Part shown: positions 32,501 to 37,884 of the stretch, one piece after another
Layout: the number at the start of each line of letters is the position of its first letter
Position numbering within the stretch: the first letter of the stretch is position 1
Source: Artemia franciscana
Taxonomy: Eukaryota > Arthropoda > Branchiopoda > Anostraca > Artemiidae
DNA length: 64,000 nt
Direction of reading: 5' to 3'
Assembly (NCBI RefSeq): GCF_032884065.1
Contig: NC_088867.1
Coordinates: forward strand, 59,772,317 to 59,836,316
Translations under genes and position numbers: made by a program
Notes under the pieces: generated by a model
Told to the model about the DNA's origin: nothing
Database searches by the model: none
The model's input: only the letters and a program-made list of their open reading frames with translations

Positions 32501-34409
32501 AGCAACATCTCAGTGACGGCTTACAGTACTAAGTGGAAACTTCAAAGGCATGTTGAGCTAACCAAACCAACTAAGTTCAAATTTACTACTACTACTACTA
32601 CTACCACTACCACTAAGGCTAAAGTTATAAAGAGTGAAAATTACAAGTAATGTTAGGATGGAGGGTAGGAACTAAATCAAAACACAAAACTAAAACAAGG
32701 TCAAAATTCCTTGAACCCTATAGACGCCCAAATATCATGCGAATTTCTAATCAATTTATTTGAATAGTATTCCACACACCAATCCATCCGAAGTTATAGA
32801 ACAAAGCTATTAGCAAAATTTATTGAAAAAATTTTTTGATCCAAAATTTTGATTCTTAAAACCGAAAAAAAGTTTTATGAATATTCTATTCATTATCCAA
32901 TGAAAAATTATGAAATAAAAAAAAAACAGAAATTAATTGTAAAGAACGCCTATTTTCACAAATGAAGTTATTAAAAGAAAGTAAAAGGCTACTATAAACA
33001 AGCGGACAAAAAGTCAAATAGCAACTCAAATGTAGAACAAAGTGTGAAAATAAATCACAATCAATAAACAAATGCAACCCAAAACAAACAGAAATTACCA
33101 TAAAAAAATAAAGCTAAACATAAAATGAAAAGAAACTACAACAGTAGCTGGGTTAACACCCCCCCATGCCTTATAAAAGTCAGAACATCATTTGCACTTA
33201 CATTTTAAACTTTATATATGTTATAACGTTAATAAATTCAAAATTGCTGAGACTTTCAGGAATGAATACAACATAAATTAAGCTGTCAATCTGCAATTCA
33301 TCATATCTTTTCAGTAATCTTGGTTAATATGATTTATGACAAAAATAAGAGCTTGAAATAAGAATTGTTTTCAGTAAAGCGCAAGTGACGTTCTGGTCTT
33401 TACACGGCATTATCCCTGCTCCTGTTTGTTTTGATTTTAAGTTGATTATTTAGTGCAAATGCTGTTTATTTTGGGTTTCACTTACTTAATGATAGTAATT
33501 TATATTCATTTTTACACTTCAATTAGAATTTCACTTTATTCCAGTTTTCATAAGTTTAATGTAGCTCTTGACTTTCCTTGAAAAACTTCATTTGTGGAAA
33601 GCGTTTTTTTTCAACGTTCTTGTCTTTACACGACACATGGGGCATTATCCCTGCTCCTGTTTGCTTTAGTTTCTGTTTGTTTTAATTTTATGTTGATTAT
33701 TTAGTGTAACTGCAGTTCATTTTGGGTTTCACTTATTCAATGATAGCAACTTATATTCATTTTGCACTTCAATTACAATTCATTTATTTATGAAAACGTT
33801 TTTTTTTCAAAATGAACAGGAAGGCAGTTCGAGTACTAGTACTTCCCACAAGCTATCCAATTCCATTGTCTCTTTTTTTCCGTTTGTTCTGTGTTATTGT
33901 TTTTCTTACATGTCAACCAAGAGTACTATATTCCTTAAAAATTGCAGAACAAAAAAAAAAAATAGAGCCTTTTTGTTTATCTGATGATTGTACTGATTTT
34001 TGATTTTTTAATTGTGTATTTAGAAGAAGCCTCCTAGAAGCCAAAAGGAGTCTATTGCGGATTCCAGATGTTTTTTCTTCTTTTTTTTCAAAAGAAAGAA
34101 GAAGACACAAATAATAAACAGAGGCTGTCCTAGATAAAAGCCTTTCAACAAGTTTACCTTAACTTATGTCCTCATAATAAACAAGTTAAAAATAATCAAA
34201 ATGCATCATTACCCAATTATTGTTAAATTTTGTTAAGTGAATTACTATCTAGCAGTTAACATTATACCCTACCTAGAACTTATATCATCTATGTTTCTCA
34301 AGTTCTTAACATTTGCTTGAAATCCTCTTCTAGTAATATCCTGTGTAGCTTCTCCAATACTACTGTCATAGACAGGCCTTTTTAAATAAGGGTTCAAGCT
34401 TCCGTCCAT
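2921..34409 (-). CDS. AAAS: AAAS (aladin nucleoporin), nine coding exons, 3' end off window
   Basis: Aladin is a WD-repeat nucleoporin on the cytoplasmic face of the nuclear pore complex; in vertebrates NDC1 anchors it and its loss causes triple-A syndrome. I assembled it from nine exons: 34273-34409, 31631-31757, 26906-27024, 20941-21094, 17163-17365, 12538-12700, 11184-11353, 6365-6607 and 2921-3049. Every junction is AG/GT and every phase joins, giving 1445 nt (481 codons plus 2 nt). The order of conserved blocks matches animal aladin: an N-terminal segment before the propeller, then WD blades with motifs such as DWSSSC, AWHPQ, DDSVRIY, LLWRLDP and AVWDTQ. Human aladin is 546 residues, so roughly 90-110 C-terminal residues should lie left of base 1. 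The gene spans over 31 kb for about 1.4 kb of code because the introns are repeat-filled. Family identity is very likely; exon 1 is the least certain part. Confidence 0.93.
3050..4944. other. AAAS intron 8, left part, no gene seen
   Basis: AT-rich intron. Two stretches around 3400-3560 and 3840-3980 are related to each other (shared words such as ggcca..atataa and TTTTCTTTTAG), suggesting an old local duplication. Poly-C occurs at 4261-4270. Short open frames show no recognisable protein. Confidence 0.5.
4945..5104. mobile_element. hAT-like MITE with 8-bp target duplication
   Basis: The 160-bp element begins CAGGGGCGTAGCTCCAG and, on the other strand, CAGTGGCGTCGTTGGAG, imperfect terminal inverted repeats with the CAG..GGCGT form common in hAT elements. 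It is flanked by AGGCTTAC (4937-4944) and AGGCTTAA (5105-5112), a 7/8 match of the length hAT transposases create. There is no coding capacity, so it would have moved with a transposase supplied elsewhere. Confidence 0.75.
5113..6364. other. AAAS intron 8, right part, no gene seen
   Basis: AT-rich intron. It includes a short imperfect repeat of TAGGGTAGG/TATAGCTAGTA words at about 5960-6045. An inverted-looking phrase at 6190-6270 (gaggacggcttggtggaggtcc) resembles the one at 59300-59335, so both are probably ends of the same dispersed repeat. No protein similarity recognised. Confidence 0.4.
6365..6607 (-). CDS. AAAS: AAAS coding exon 8 (residues 358-438), WD blade
   Basis: Acceptor CCTTTTCAG/GATATTC, donor TTTAG/GTACTT; 243 nt. 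The peptide includes [20 protein letters not shown], then RLFGLSF and [12 protein letters not shown]. It follows aladin LSGRCQTGCWSPDGSRLLF, LIYSLSF and ATIVADLSETT in the same order and spacing. The first ~30 bases of this exon and its acceptor are tandemly duplicated upstream in the intron (see 6577-6806), giving a competing acceptor. Confidence 0.93.
6577..6806. repeat. 115-bp tandem duplication spanning the AAAS exon 8 acceptor
   Basis: Copy 1 (6577-6691) and copy 2 (6692-6806) share ACTTTTTAGAATCGGTTC, the following exon start, the polypyrimidine/AG acceptor, and about 70 bp of intron ending GACCAATCA. Copy 1 holds the true acceptor at 6608-6609. Copy 2 holds an equivalent CTTTTCAG/GATATTC at 6723-6724 followed by about 32 bp of exon-like sequence. 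Divergence between copies is mainly in the intronic part. Confidence 0.9.
7480..8023. repeat. ~140-bp tandem array, left block (about 4 copies)
   Basis: Copies begin with CAGAAATGGATTAAACAAGA near 7491, 7632, 7775 and 7908. Each carries AGCTATGACAAATGGA, then a GTTTCT..CATCC phrase and an AT-rich tail. The same array resumes at 10741, so the 2.7-kb repeat between them was inserted into it. Open frames on the minus strand are by-products. Confidence 0.88.
8024..10740 (+). mobile_element. Dispersed repeat, copy A, with internal ~800-bp tandem duplication
   Basis: It starts ACAAGAGCTAAGAGCTCATA, as do copies at 14604 and 39759. It is built of related ~270-bp blocks containing TTTCATTAAGATCCGATCA, CGTAAGTTAAAAATACCTCA, GTCAATCACGTATCT and CTCTAAGCGTTTTCC. 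The stretch 9120-9915 is repeated at 9916-10700 with high identity (offset about 799). The right terminus seen in copies B and C (a GCGATCGC motif, then CAAGTGCCAT) is missing, so copy A is 3'-truncated. No plausible protein is encoded. Confidence 0.85.
10741..11183. repeat. ~140-bp tandem array, right block, merging into AAAS exon 7
   Basis: About three copies (CAGAAATGGATTA near 10869; variants near 11004 and 11169). The last copy carries the working donor of AAAS exon 7 (complement of AATTAC at 11178-11183). The array phrase ACCAGTTTCTATCCATCCCA (from about 11072) recurs with one change inside exon 7 as ACCAGTTTCTGTCCATCCCA. The array unit therefore appears to derive from, or share origin with, the exon 7 3' end plus donor. 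Confidence 0.8.
11184..11353 (-). CDS. AAAS: AAAS coding exon 7 (residues 302-357), WD blade
   Basis: Acceptor CTCCTTTAG/ACT, donor TTTAG/GTAATT; 170 nt. The peptide begins [20 protein letters not shown] and contains [20 protein letters not shown], matching aladin GRLLSASPVDAAIRVWD and GGGVTNLLWSPDGSKILAT. It ends with 2 nt of a codon completed in exon 8. Bases at the 3' end of this exon and its donor are shared with the tandem array that begins in the following intron (see 10741-11183). Confidence 0.94.
11354..12537. other. AAAS intron 6 with small LINE remnant
   Basis: Bases 11350-11680 contain two related phrases (GTTTTACTGAAATTATG twice), an old tandem repeat. Bases 11690-11830 on the plus strand translate to [20 protein letters not shown] and VKDIAI, resembling the C-terminal end of RTE-like reverse transcriptases (see 42106-42780). 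Nothing recognisable occurs from 11830 to 12537 apart from poly-C at 12131-12140. Confidence 0.5.
12538..12700 (-). CDS. AAAS: AAAS coding exon 6 (residues 247-301), WD blade
   Basis: Acceptor TTTTTTAAG/G, donor CCAAAG/GTAAGC; 163 nt. The peptide contains [19 protein letters not shown], followed by [15 protein letters not shown] and [10 protein letters not shown]. These align with aladin AVACQSCILIWTLDP, RPSSGCAQVLSHPG and PVTSLAWAP. The first base completes the Arg codon split from exon 5 and the exon ends on a full codon. Confidence 0.95.
12701..14279. other. AAAS intron 5 sequence with possible decayed MITE
   Basis: Bases 12724-12890 begin near AAAGCCGTAGGCTT and end CTTGGATACGGCCCTA, with internal poly-C/poly-G. 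This resembles the GGCCGTATC-ended MITE at 19625 but has a decayed left end. The remainder to 14279 shows no gene, tandem repeat or recognised element; short open frames on both strands lack similarity. Confidence 0.4.
14280..14603. repeat. Degenerate tandem repeat based on CGGCTAAGCATTATGAAGCC
   Basis: Multiple imperfect copies of TTCGGCTAAGCATTATGAAG and GCCTCAAAGCGAAGCCTCAT alternate over 320 bp. The same phrase resumes at 15590-15625 right after dispersed repeat copy B, so copy B was inserted into this tract. Confidence 0.8.
14604..15590 (+). mobile_element. Dispersed repeat, copy B, both ends present
   Basis: The left end ACAAGAGCTAAGAGCTCGTA holds ATGGCACcTGTGAC; the right end contains GACAGACCGACAGACC, GCGATCGC, and finally TACCAAGTGCCAT. 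ATGGCAC(T/C)TG near the left and CAAGTGCCAT at the right form inverted termini. The left end also holds the small palindrome GAGCTAAGAGCTC. It is shorter than copies A and C because it has fewer internal ~270-bp blocks. I do not recognise a transposase; transposition class unknown. Confidence 0.85.
15631..16050. mobile_element. MITE with 23-bp terminal inverted repeats
   Basis: The left terminus ACTTGTCTATTATAGCGCCT (15631 onward) matches the complement of the right terminus ending at 16050 (AGGCGCTATAACAGACAAGT) with one mismatch. A second inverted pair lies inside: GCACATTAGGGAGGGGGGGG near 15773 and CCCCCCCTAATGTG near 15895. The element is 420 bp and non-coding. Target duplication is unclear. 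Confidence 0.75.
16051..17162. other. AAAS intron 5, exon-proximal part, no gene seen
   Basis: AT-rich sequence directly downstream (in transcript sense) of exon 5. It has short open frames without similarity and no tandem repeat, inverted repeat or element I can recognise. Confidence 0.4.
17163..17365 (-). CDS. AAAS: AAAS coding exon 5 (residues 180-246), first WD blade
   Basis: Acceptor TTTTGTAG/CTG, donor TGGAG/GTAAGA; 203 nt, phase 0 start with 2 nt left over. The peptide carries [17 protein letters not shown], then [15 protein letters not shown] and [12 protein letters not shown], nearly collinear with vertebrate aladin (NWSSCCLRVFAWHPH, DDSVRVYN, IVPSLKHRLQRN). This is the strongest single piece of evidence that the gene is AAAS. 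It is the first WD-like blade. An (AT)n tract sits about 60 bp upstream in transcript sense. Confidence 0.96.
17424..17517. repeat. (AT)n microsatellite, about 94 bp
   Basis: Uninterrupted alternating TA from 17425, shortly upstream of AAAS exon 5 in transcript sense. The preceding TATAAATATAAATATAAATG looks like the degenerate edge of the same tract. Confidence 0.97.
17518..19544 (+). repeat. AAAS intron 4 with three diverged ~250-bp repeat copies
   Basis: From about 18050 and especially 18790-19440 the phrases CCTCCAAT..CTTT, GGCACTAGAACTTCT, GAGCTCCC, TTTATACGACCAC and CCTTGTATGCCCCC recur at roughly 250-bp spacing. They are related to parts of the family at 55-63 kb (CCTCCAATTTTTTGGTCACT, GGGCACTAGAACTTTTAATT). 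Bases 17518-18050 show nothing recognisable. Microsatellite-like AGTAGNAGT occurs at 18630-18690. Confidence 0.65.
19625..19771. mobile_element. hAT-like MITE with 8-bp target duplication
   Basis: The 147-bp element has termini CAGGGCCGTATCGGG and, on the other strand, CAGGAACGTATCCGGG. It is flanked by ATGGTGCA (19617-19624) and ATGGCACA (19772-19779), 7 of 8 bases the same. It is non-coding and related to the element at 30982-31161. Confidence 0.72.
19811..20236. repeat. Direct repeat of ~76 bp, two copies 348 bp apart
   Basis: GACAATAGATTCGC(C/A)TGG, ACTCTAAGGAGCCTGCCTGT and AGGAGTGGCAATCGTTAAGG occur at 19811-19886 and again at 20159-20236 with few differences. The unit is GC-richer than its surroundings. 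I looked for tRNA A/B boxes and a cloverleaf in it and did not find one. Origin unknown. Confidence 0.8.
20237..20940. other. AAAS intron 4, exon-proximal part, no gene seen
   Basis: No recognisable gene or repeat. Open frames of 60-67 codons on both strands have no similarity that I can identify. Confidence 0.4.
20941..21094 (-). CDS. AAAS: AAAS coding exon 4 (residues 128-179)
   Basis: Acceptor TTTTTAG/GAGAG. The 154-nt exon reads [19 protein letters not shown]..., then [19 protein letters not shown]. It matches the aladin segment [22 protein letters not shown]...LCRWASSLHGSLFPH. The donor ATG/GTTTGA departs from consensus, but it is the only GT at a suitable position before the in-frame TGA that follows, and the exon 5 phase fits it exactly. 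This helical segment precedes the WD propeller. Confidence 0.9.
21095..21843. other. AAAS intron 3, exon-proximal part
   Basis: A short direct repeat (CAGTCTTGAGGTTATxxxx twice at 21124-21165) lies close upstream of exon 4. Otherwise unremarkable AT-rich intron; the ~107-codon open frame at 21312 has no recognisable similarity. Confidence 0.45.
21844..23840. mobile_element. 2-kb element with ~365-bp terminal inverted repeats
   Basis: The left arm (21844 to about 22208) is the reverse complement of the right arm (about 23476-23840). Matching landmarks include AGCATCT..TAAATGTGATTT, TTGCTGCAACACTCCACG, TTTAGAGGCTAGTAATTC, CCATCTCGCTACTTGGTATA and TTCTCGATTAAAAACTT. The 1.27-kb middle is AT-rich with a TATATG/TGTATA microsatellite at 23378-23455 and no recognisable transposase. 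The longest open frame (22639-22827) has no similarity I know. It looks like a foldback-type or non-autonomous DNA transposon. No clear target duplication was visible. Confidence 0.85.
23841..24408. other. AAAS intron 3, no gene seen
   Basis: AT-rich. A small inverted pair (AGAAGACGTACATGTCTTCT, about 24060-24080) is a perfect short palindrome. Nothing else recognised. Confidence 0.4.
24409..24888. repeat. 40-bp minisatellite, 12 near-identical copies
   Basis: The unit contains GAAAATAGCTACCTATAGAA followed by an A-rich stretch and TTTGATGCG. All copies are identical except the first (a G in the A-rich stretch) and the last (C at the start of TTTGATGCG, then divergence). There is no variable spacer, so it is not a CRISPR array. 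The uniformity points to very recent expansion or strong homogenisation. Confidence 0.97.
24889..26394. other. AAAS intron 3, no gene seen
   Basis: AT-rich intron; an open frame of 77 codons at 25086-25319 (minus) lacks similarity. Bases 25540-26150 are somewhat less AT-rich but show no recognisable protein or element. Confidence 0.4.
26395..26905. repeat. ~185-bp tandem triplication ending at AAAS exon 3 donor
   Basis: Three copies share TATTCTATTTATCTATGCGT, GGTAACCCT, AAGAGTAGGCCTAAAGAATT and AACAACAATAGTGAGTAGAA; GGTAACCCT starts near 26441, 26631 and 26810. The rightmost copy ends in the real donor (complement of ACATAC at 26900-26905). The leftmost copy retains the same donor context (GAGCAAACATACCAT near 26525); the middle copy has lost it. 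Between copies are simple ACATAAACAT tracts. Confidence 0.9.
26906..27024 (-). CDS. AAAS: AAAS coding exon 3 (residues 89-127)
   Basis: Acceptor TTATTTTTCAG/ACC, donor GCATG/GTATGT. The 119-nt exon reads [15 protein letters not shown]... and ends [13 protein letters not shown], aligning with the aladin segment PVLQLTKDPLK...HHREQVWKRC. The last codon (Trp) is split TG/G and is completed by the first base of exon 4. The donor and the four bases before it are also present in a tandem copy further into the intron (see the repeat at 26395-26905). Confidence 0.9.
27025..27358. other. AAAS intron 2 next to exon 3
   Basis: AT-rich intron between the exon 3 acceptor and a LINE remnant. A trinucleotide CTA/ACT run at 27325-27340 marks the 3' flank of the LINE remnant, as seen also near 42100 and 54985. 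Confidence 0.4.
27359..28081 (-). pseudogene. RTE-like LINE reverse transcriptase, C-terminal remnant
   Basis: Minus-strand reading contains [13 protein letters not shown], a variant of the reverse-transcriptase catalytic box (normally Y/F-x-DD), followed by the thumb and C-terminal segment [50 protein letters not shown] and [20 protein letters not shown], typical of RTE/BovB-like non-LTR retrotransposons. A single in-frame TAG at about 27963 interrupts it, and the second Asp of the catalytic box is preceded by Asn. The element is therefore dead. It lies in AAAS intron 2, same strand as the gene. Confidence 0.85.
28082..28250. repeat. 33-bp minisatellite, 5 copies, inside LINE remnant
   Basis: The unit GTAGCAAAAAGGCCAAAGAC plus AGGTGTGGAAAAA repeats with 33-bp period. 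Because 33 is a multiple of 3, it stays open in several frames on both strands: [11 protein letters not shown] on the plus strand and [11 protein letters not shown] on the minus. It sits where the reverse-transcriptase segment before the catalytic box would be expected. Confidence 0.95.
28251..30082. other. AAAS intron 2, no gene seen
   Basis: Mostly unassigned AT-rich sequence. Bases 29960-30075 contain poly-G/poly-C blocks (GGGGGGGGAGGGGG and a run of about 11 G) around TACTTTTTTACGAGTTGGAC. This resembles the interior of the GGCCGTATC-type MITEs, but ends could not be defined. Confidence 0.4.
30083..30175. repeat. Perfect 39-bp inverted repeat with 15-bp loop
   Basis: Arm 30083-30121 (starting CCATTACCCGGTCCAACATT) is exactly the reverse complement of 30137-30175. 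The 15-bp loop (GGACAACATTTGCCT) itself repeats part of the arm (CAACATTTGC). No coding or element context is recognisable. Confidence 0.95.
30176..30973. other. AAAS intron 2, no gene seen
   Basis: AT-rich; no open frame, element end or tandem repeat recognised. Confidence 0.4.
30982..31161. mobile_element. hAT-like MITE with 8-bp target duplication
   Basis: Left end AAAGCCCGTACCCAGGGG and right end (other strand) CAAGGGTATATTCGG are decayed versions of the termini of the 19625 element. Flanks are AACGTTTG (30974-30981) and AACGTTTA (31162-31169), 7/8 identical. The interior has poly-C and poly-A blocks. Confidence 0.65.
31170..31630. other. AAAS intron 2, exon 2-proximal part
   Basis: Very AT-rich; repeated ATAATAT words at 31425-31500. 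Nothing else recognised. Confidence 0.4.
31631..31757 (-). CDS. AAAS: AAAS coding exon 2 (residues 46-88)
   Basis: The acceptor is a T-rich tract ending CTCTCAG/G and the donor is CTG/GTATGT. The exon is 127 nt: one base completing the codon split from exon 1, then 42 codons. The peptide contains [17 protein letters not shown], which aligns with the start of vertebrate aladin (TLYEHNNELVTG). It ends on a full codon, matching the phase-0 start of exon 3. A different reading frame here is also open but shows no similarity to anything I know. Confidence 0.8.
31758..34272. other. AAAS intron 1 with degenerate tandem repeats
   Basis: Bases 32150-32650 contain three or four diverged ~120-bp copies of AAGGCTAAGG, TTAAGTTGAAACT, GGGACTGTTGAGGG and ACTAAACC phrases, with (CTA)n between them. 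Bases 33391-33560 and 33619-33790 are a tandem pair (offset about 228) sharing GGCATTATCCCTGCTCCTGT, GTTGATTATTTAGTG and TTTTGGGTTTCACTTA. Bases 33220-33375 recur at 37670-37865 (ATTGCTGAGACTTT, TTTTCAGTAAAG). No gene recognised besides AAAS. Confidence 0.65.
34273..34409 (-). CDS. AAAS: AAAS coding exon 1 (start codon, residues 1-45)
   Basis: Start ATG at 34409-34407, in the context caacaATGG (A at -3, G at +4). An in-frame TAA lies a short way upstream in the same exon, so this is the first usable ATG in frame. The exon codes 45 codons plus 2 nt and ends TCTAG/GTAGGG. The split AG+G codon continues in frame into exon 2. The peptide begins [12 protein letters not shown] and is hydrophilic with no domain I recognise. 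Vertebrate aladin has only about 15 residues before the equivalent of exon 2, so this would be an N-terminal extension. Phase compatibility supports it, but homology does not clearly do so. Confidence 0.6.
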
Positions 34410-36100
34410 TGTTGACAAAATTGTTTGATTTGTGTTTGAAGGGGTTTTTGATTGCACAAATTTCTGGATTTATCAAAATATCTGACCTGAAATTTGAGAC
34501 TTTAAGGAATAAAGAAATAATTTTATGATTAGAATCACCCTGTGGGGATCGATCCTCTCCTTGGAAATATGGGGCCGTGCGATTGACCCCTGTTGAGGCA
34601 AGGTTGGGTGCTACCCATCCCTGTCAAAAAGGCTCAGCAAGAGAAAAGTCCATTTAGTGCCCAATACTATTAGTGGCTCTGGAGAATTTTAACTTTTTAT
34701 GAACAGAACAAAACACAAAGTAGTATAACTACATAGTAGGCTGTATATAAAGTAGGCTATACATAACGTCTATTTGGCACCTTTTGTGGTGACTTTCAAG
34801 GATCAATATCTTTTTTTTTTTAATTTCTGAGTATCATTGACAAACACATTCTCTATAACCCTTTTATACACGGTTAATCAAACAAATGAAAAACATTTGT
34901 AAATACCATATGTAGTAGAGCAAAGAGATCATATGGAAAAGAGAACCTTTAAATTGACAAGGCAATCACACTAAAAATATTTTTCACCTGGATATATCTT
35001 AGGCCTATTCATATCTGAAGACCATGGTTTTCTAAGGTTTTTCTTTTGATTGTTTCAAAATTCTAAAGTTCTTAAGGCAGTGCCACATTTTTGACATTCT
35101 GAAACACAAAAATTGACATTATATAGATTCTCAAAGACAACTATACCTTGAAATGAAATCTAAACCTTTTTATGCTGCTTGGTTACATAAATTTTGCTGA
35201 CTTTTCATGCGTTTTTTTTTTCATCCATAACCGTCAAAAACGGGATAACTACATAAGGATGTCTCTTTCCTTATGAGTTGAAACATAAACTTTTCCTAGT
35301 TTTAAAAATTATATACGGTTCTATATAATTCTATATTGTAATTGTATATATATATTCTATATTTCTGTATATTATAAACAACTATATACAGTTATTTAAT
35401 TCTTCAATATTACTTCAAACAATCAGTTTTTTCCACAATCCTTCATACTTTGATAGAAACTTTAGCATGCCATTGTTTAAACAATATTTCAGATCAGAAA
35501 AATTCAACAGGACATTCAGAAAAAAGCCAAATTTGACTTGCATAATGAGAGTAGTAGTGGATTCCTGCTTGTGACTGCAGTTATTTGCAACCTAAACTAC
35601 TTGCAGCAATGACTACTTCTAGTACTGCAATTGCGACTACATCTTTGACTGTGACTTCAACTGCCCAGTAAGGGGATGTTTGACTAACCATTAGACAATA
35701 TCCACATTAGTACTATTACTACTACAAGTGCTACTTTTATTTGTGATTACTATTAATAGTATTTGTAAATACTACTACTACAACTACTTGCAATTACTAC
35801 TATTTCTATTTACTGAAGCCTTATCGAAATTTTCGACAGACAGCAACAGGTTCTTATGTCAAAATAGAGGTGACTTGGTCAAAAATTCACTGAACATATA
35901 AAACAGATAAGAAACAATAGGTGTCGAGATTCAAGGGTCCTCTGACAAAAATATAGTTGTCAAATTTATGGGTACTGTCTCAACAATGACAGATTTTGAT
36001 GATTACTACTTGTAATAATATTTCACATGAAGAAACTTCAATTTTTTTTTAAATCGTAGTTTTACTGATTTAATGCTAGATGCTAGATTTTTCCATCATA
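34410..36100. other. AAAS 5' flank, no gene seen
   Basis: The AAAS 5' untranslated region must start here; a possible splice acceptor (complement of CTGAAATTTGAG at about 34488) would place an upstream non-coding exon further right, but I cannot locate it. Bases 34535-34685 are notably GC-richer (CTGTGGGGATCGATCCTCTC, GGGCCGTGCGATTGACCC). Bases 35690-35815 are a degenerate (CTA)n tract. A promoter cannot be placed. Confidence 0.35.
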
Positions 36101-37340
36101 TGAGAAACTGCTGCTTGGCCTCATGTTATGTTCATATTTTTAAGCATTTGACTCAGTTGATCACAACACCCTAGTTCATTTATCACTGAATAAATTTGAA
36201 GGAAACCTCTCTTAGTAAATTTTATATCTGCTTTATTTCAAATAGATCCCTAGCTGTATAATACAAAACATTCTCTCTGAACCTCTCCTTAATTAGCGTT
36301 GATATCCTCAAAGAACCTTGTTACGAACATTCTTACATGTAGTATTGATTAATGAAATTGGTAAGATTCTCTTAAAGGTGTTAATATGTAGATGAACTGC
36401 TGATCCTTGAAGTATGTCATAGAACTATCACAAACGACCCTATGAAAATCCTACCCATGTTTTGGATAAAGCTAAGAATTTCATATGAAAGTAAATTCCA
36501 ATAAGTCAAATATAATGAAAATAAACTCCTTAAAATTCTTGAAATTCACTCCCATCTTCTTAGACCCTATCCAACCCAAAATGCTAATGAAACATATTGA
36601 ACTCCTTGGTGTCACAACTTCTAATAATCTTCAATAGAAGATCCATATTTAAAGAATTCTGGACTTTCCAGACAAAGGATAATCAAACCTAAAATTTTTA
36701 AAGTGGATTAAAATGGTAGATTACCTTTGAATTAGCCAAATATTGACAACACTTTCACAGTGAACAACATAGAAATCTCTGCTGAACCATGAAAGCTGAG
36801 AGGAAGTGGGCCATTCCAGATAGCATTTATAGAGACCTATATTACACTAGTATATCACACATTATATTATAGAGACCTAGTTCTCACAATTACACTCCAT
36901 ATGGTTATTCAGCTTTATCACTGTACCTAAGAAAATTTTTTCATTTTCTTGCTTCCACAATTTGAATACAGTTTTATATATTTACACATTAAAAATGGTT
37001 GAAGAAAAACGAAAAAATAAAGTAAAAAGAATAGCCATGTTGAATCCACCAGGAGTCGCCCACAAGTATTCCCCAAGTATTTCAACATGTGTCAAATTGG
37101 GTTCCAACTTGTGTCAAAAACAGGTAACTTTTTTGTTCTGTTGAATTTATAGGTGAAAACTCTCCAAACTAGGAAAATCAAAGTTTTATACCCTTTTCTG
37201 AAAAACTTCAAATCAAACAGTTAGGTTTGAGATGTTTTTTCTACATGCTGAAAGTCCTTTTCAAACCAAAAGTCTTTACATTAAGCCTTCTGGGGTAGAA
37301 AAAAACTATCAAATCATTGGTACTTTTACTCTATACTACA
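36100..37340 (+). pseudogene. Decayed LINE reverse transcriptase, left arm of inverted pair
   Basis: Plus-strand frames give, with stops and shifts, HLTQLITTLVHLSLNKF (cf. the FDxVDHxxLxxKL block) then a degenerate VPQGSxLGPxLFxxYIND block and YVDELLILEVC in place of the Y-x-DD catalytic box. This is a non-LTR retrotransposon of Jockey/CR1 general type. From about 36255 it is mirrored by the right arm. Not functional. Confidence 0.7.
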
Positions 37341-37884
37341 TGCAACTACTACTACTACTACTTATAACTAATACTAGTACTTTGTGGCTACTACTGCCAC
37401 TTACAGCTACTCTTACTACTTGCAACTGCTTTTACTACTTGCAACTACCATACTAGTTTTTACTACTACTACTGCTGCTTGCAACTACTGCTTTTACTAC
37501 TTGCAACTACCATACTAGTCTTTACTACTAGACCAAAAGACTTTGAGTGCATCCAGGTTGTCAAAATAGAATAAATGAAATAGGGGGCTAATGTTCACTA
37601 AGTGCTCTAAAGACCAGAACATTATATTGACTTCACTCAAAACAACAAAAATTAAAACTCTTTCTCTTTTATAACATTAATAAATCAAAAATTGCTGAGA
37701 CTTTAGGGAATGAATATCAATATATATTAAATTGAATATCTAAATTCACTAGTTCTTTTCTGTAATTTTGGTTATTATGATGTTTTTCTTTCTTTTTTGT
37801 TGAAGTTATAACAAATGAAAATACACAGCTCCAAATAAAACTGTTTTCAGTAAAGTACAAATACTTTCCTGAATTAAGATTCAA
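37341..37884. repeat. Spacer of the inverted pair with (CTA)n microsatellite
   Basis: Bases 37337-37530 are degenerate CTA/TACTACTTGCAACTACCA repeats. Bases 37670-37865 are a copy of the intron sequence at 33220-33375. The ~75-codon open frame over the CTA tract is a by-product. Confidence 0.8.
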
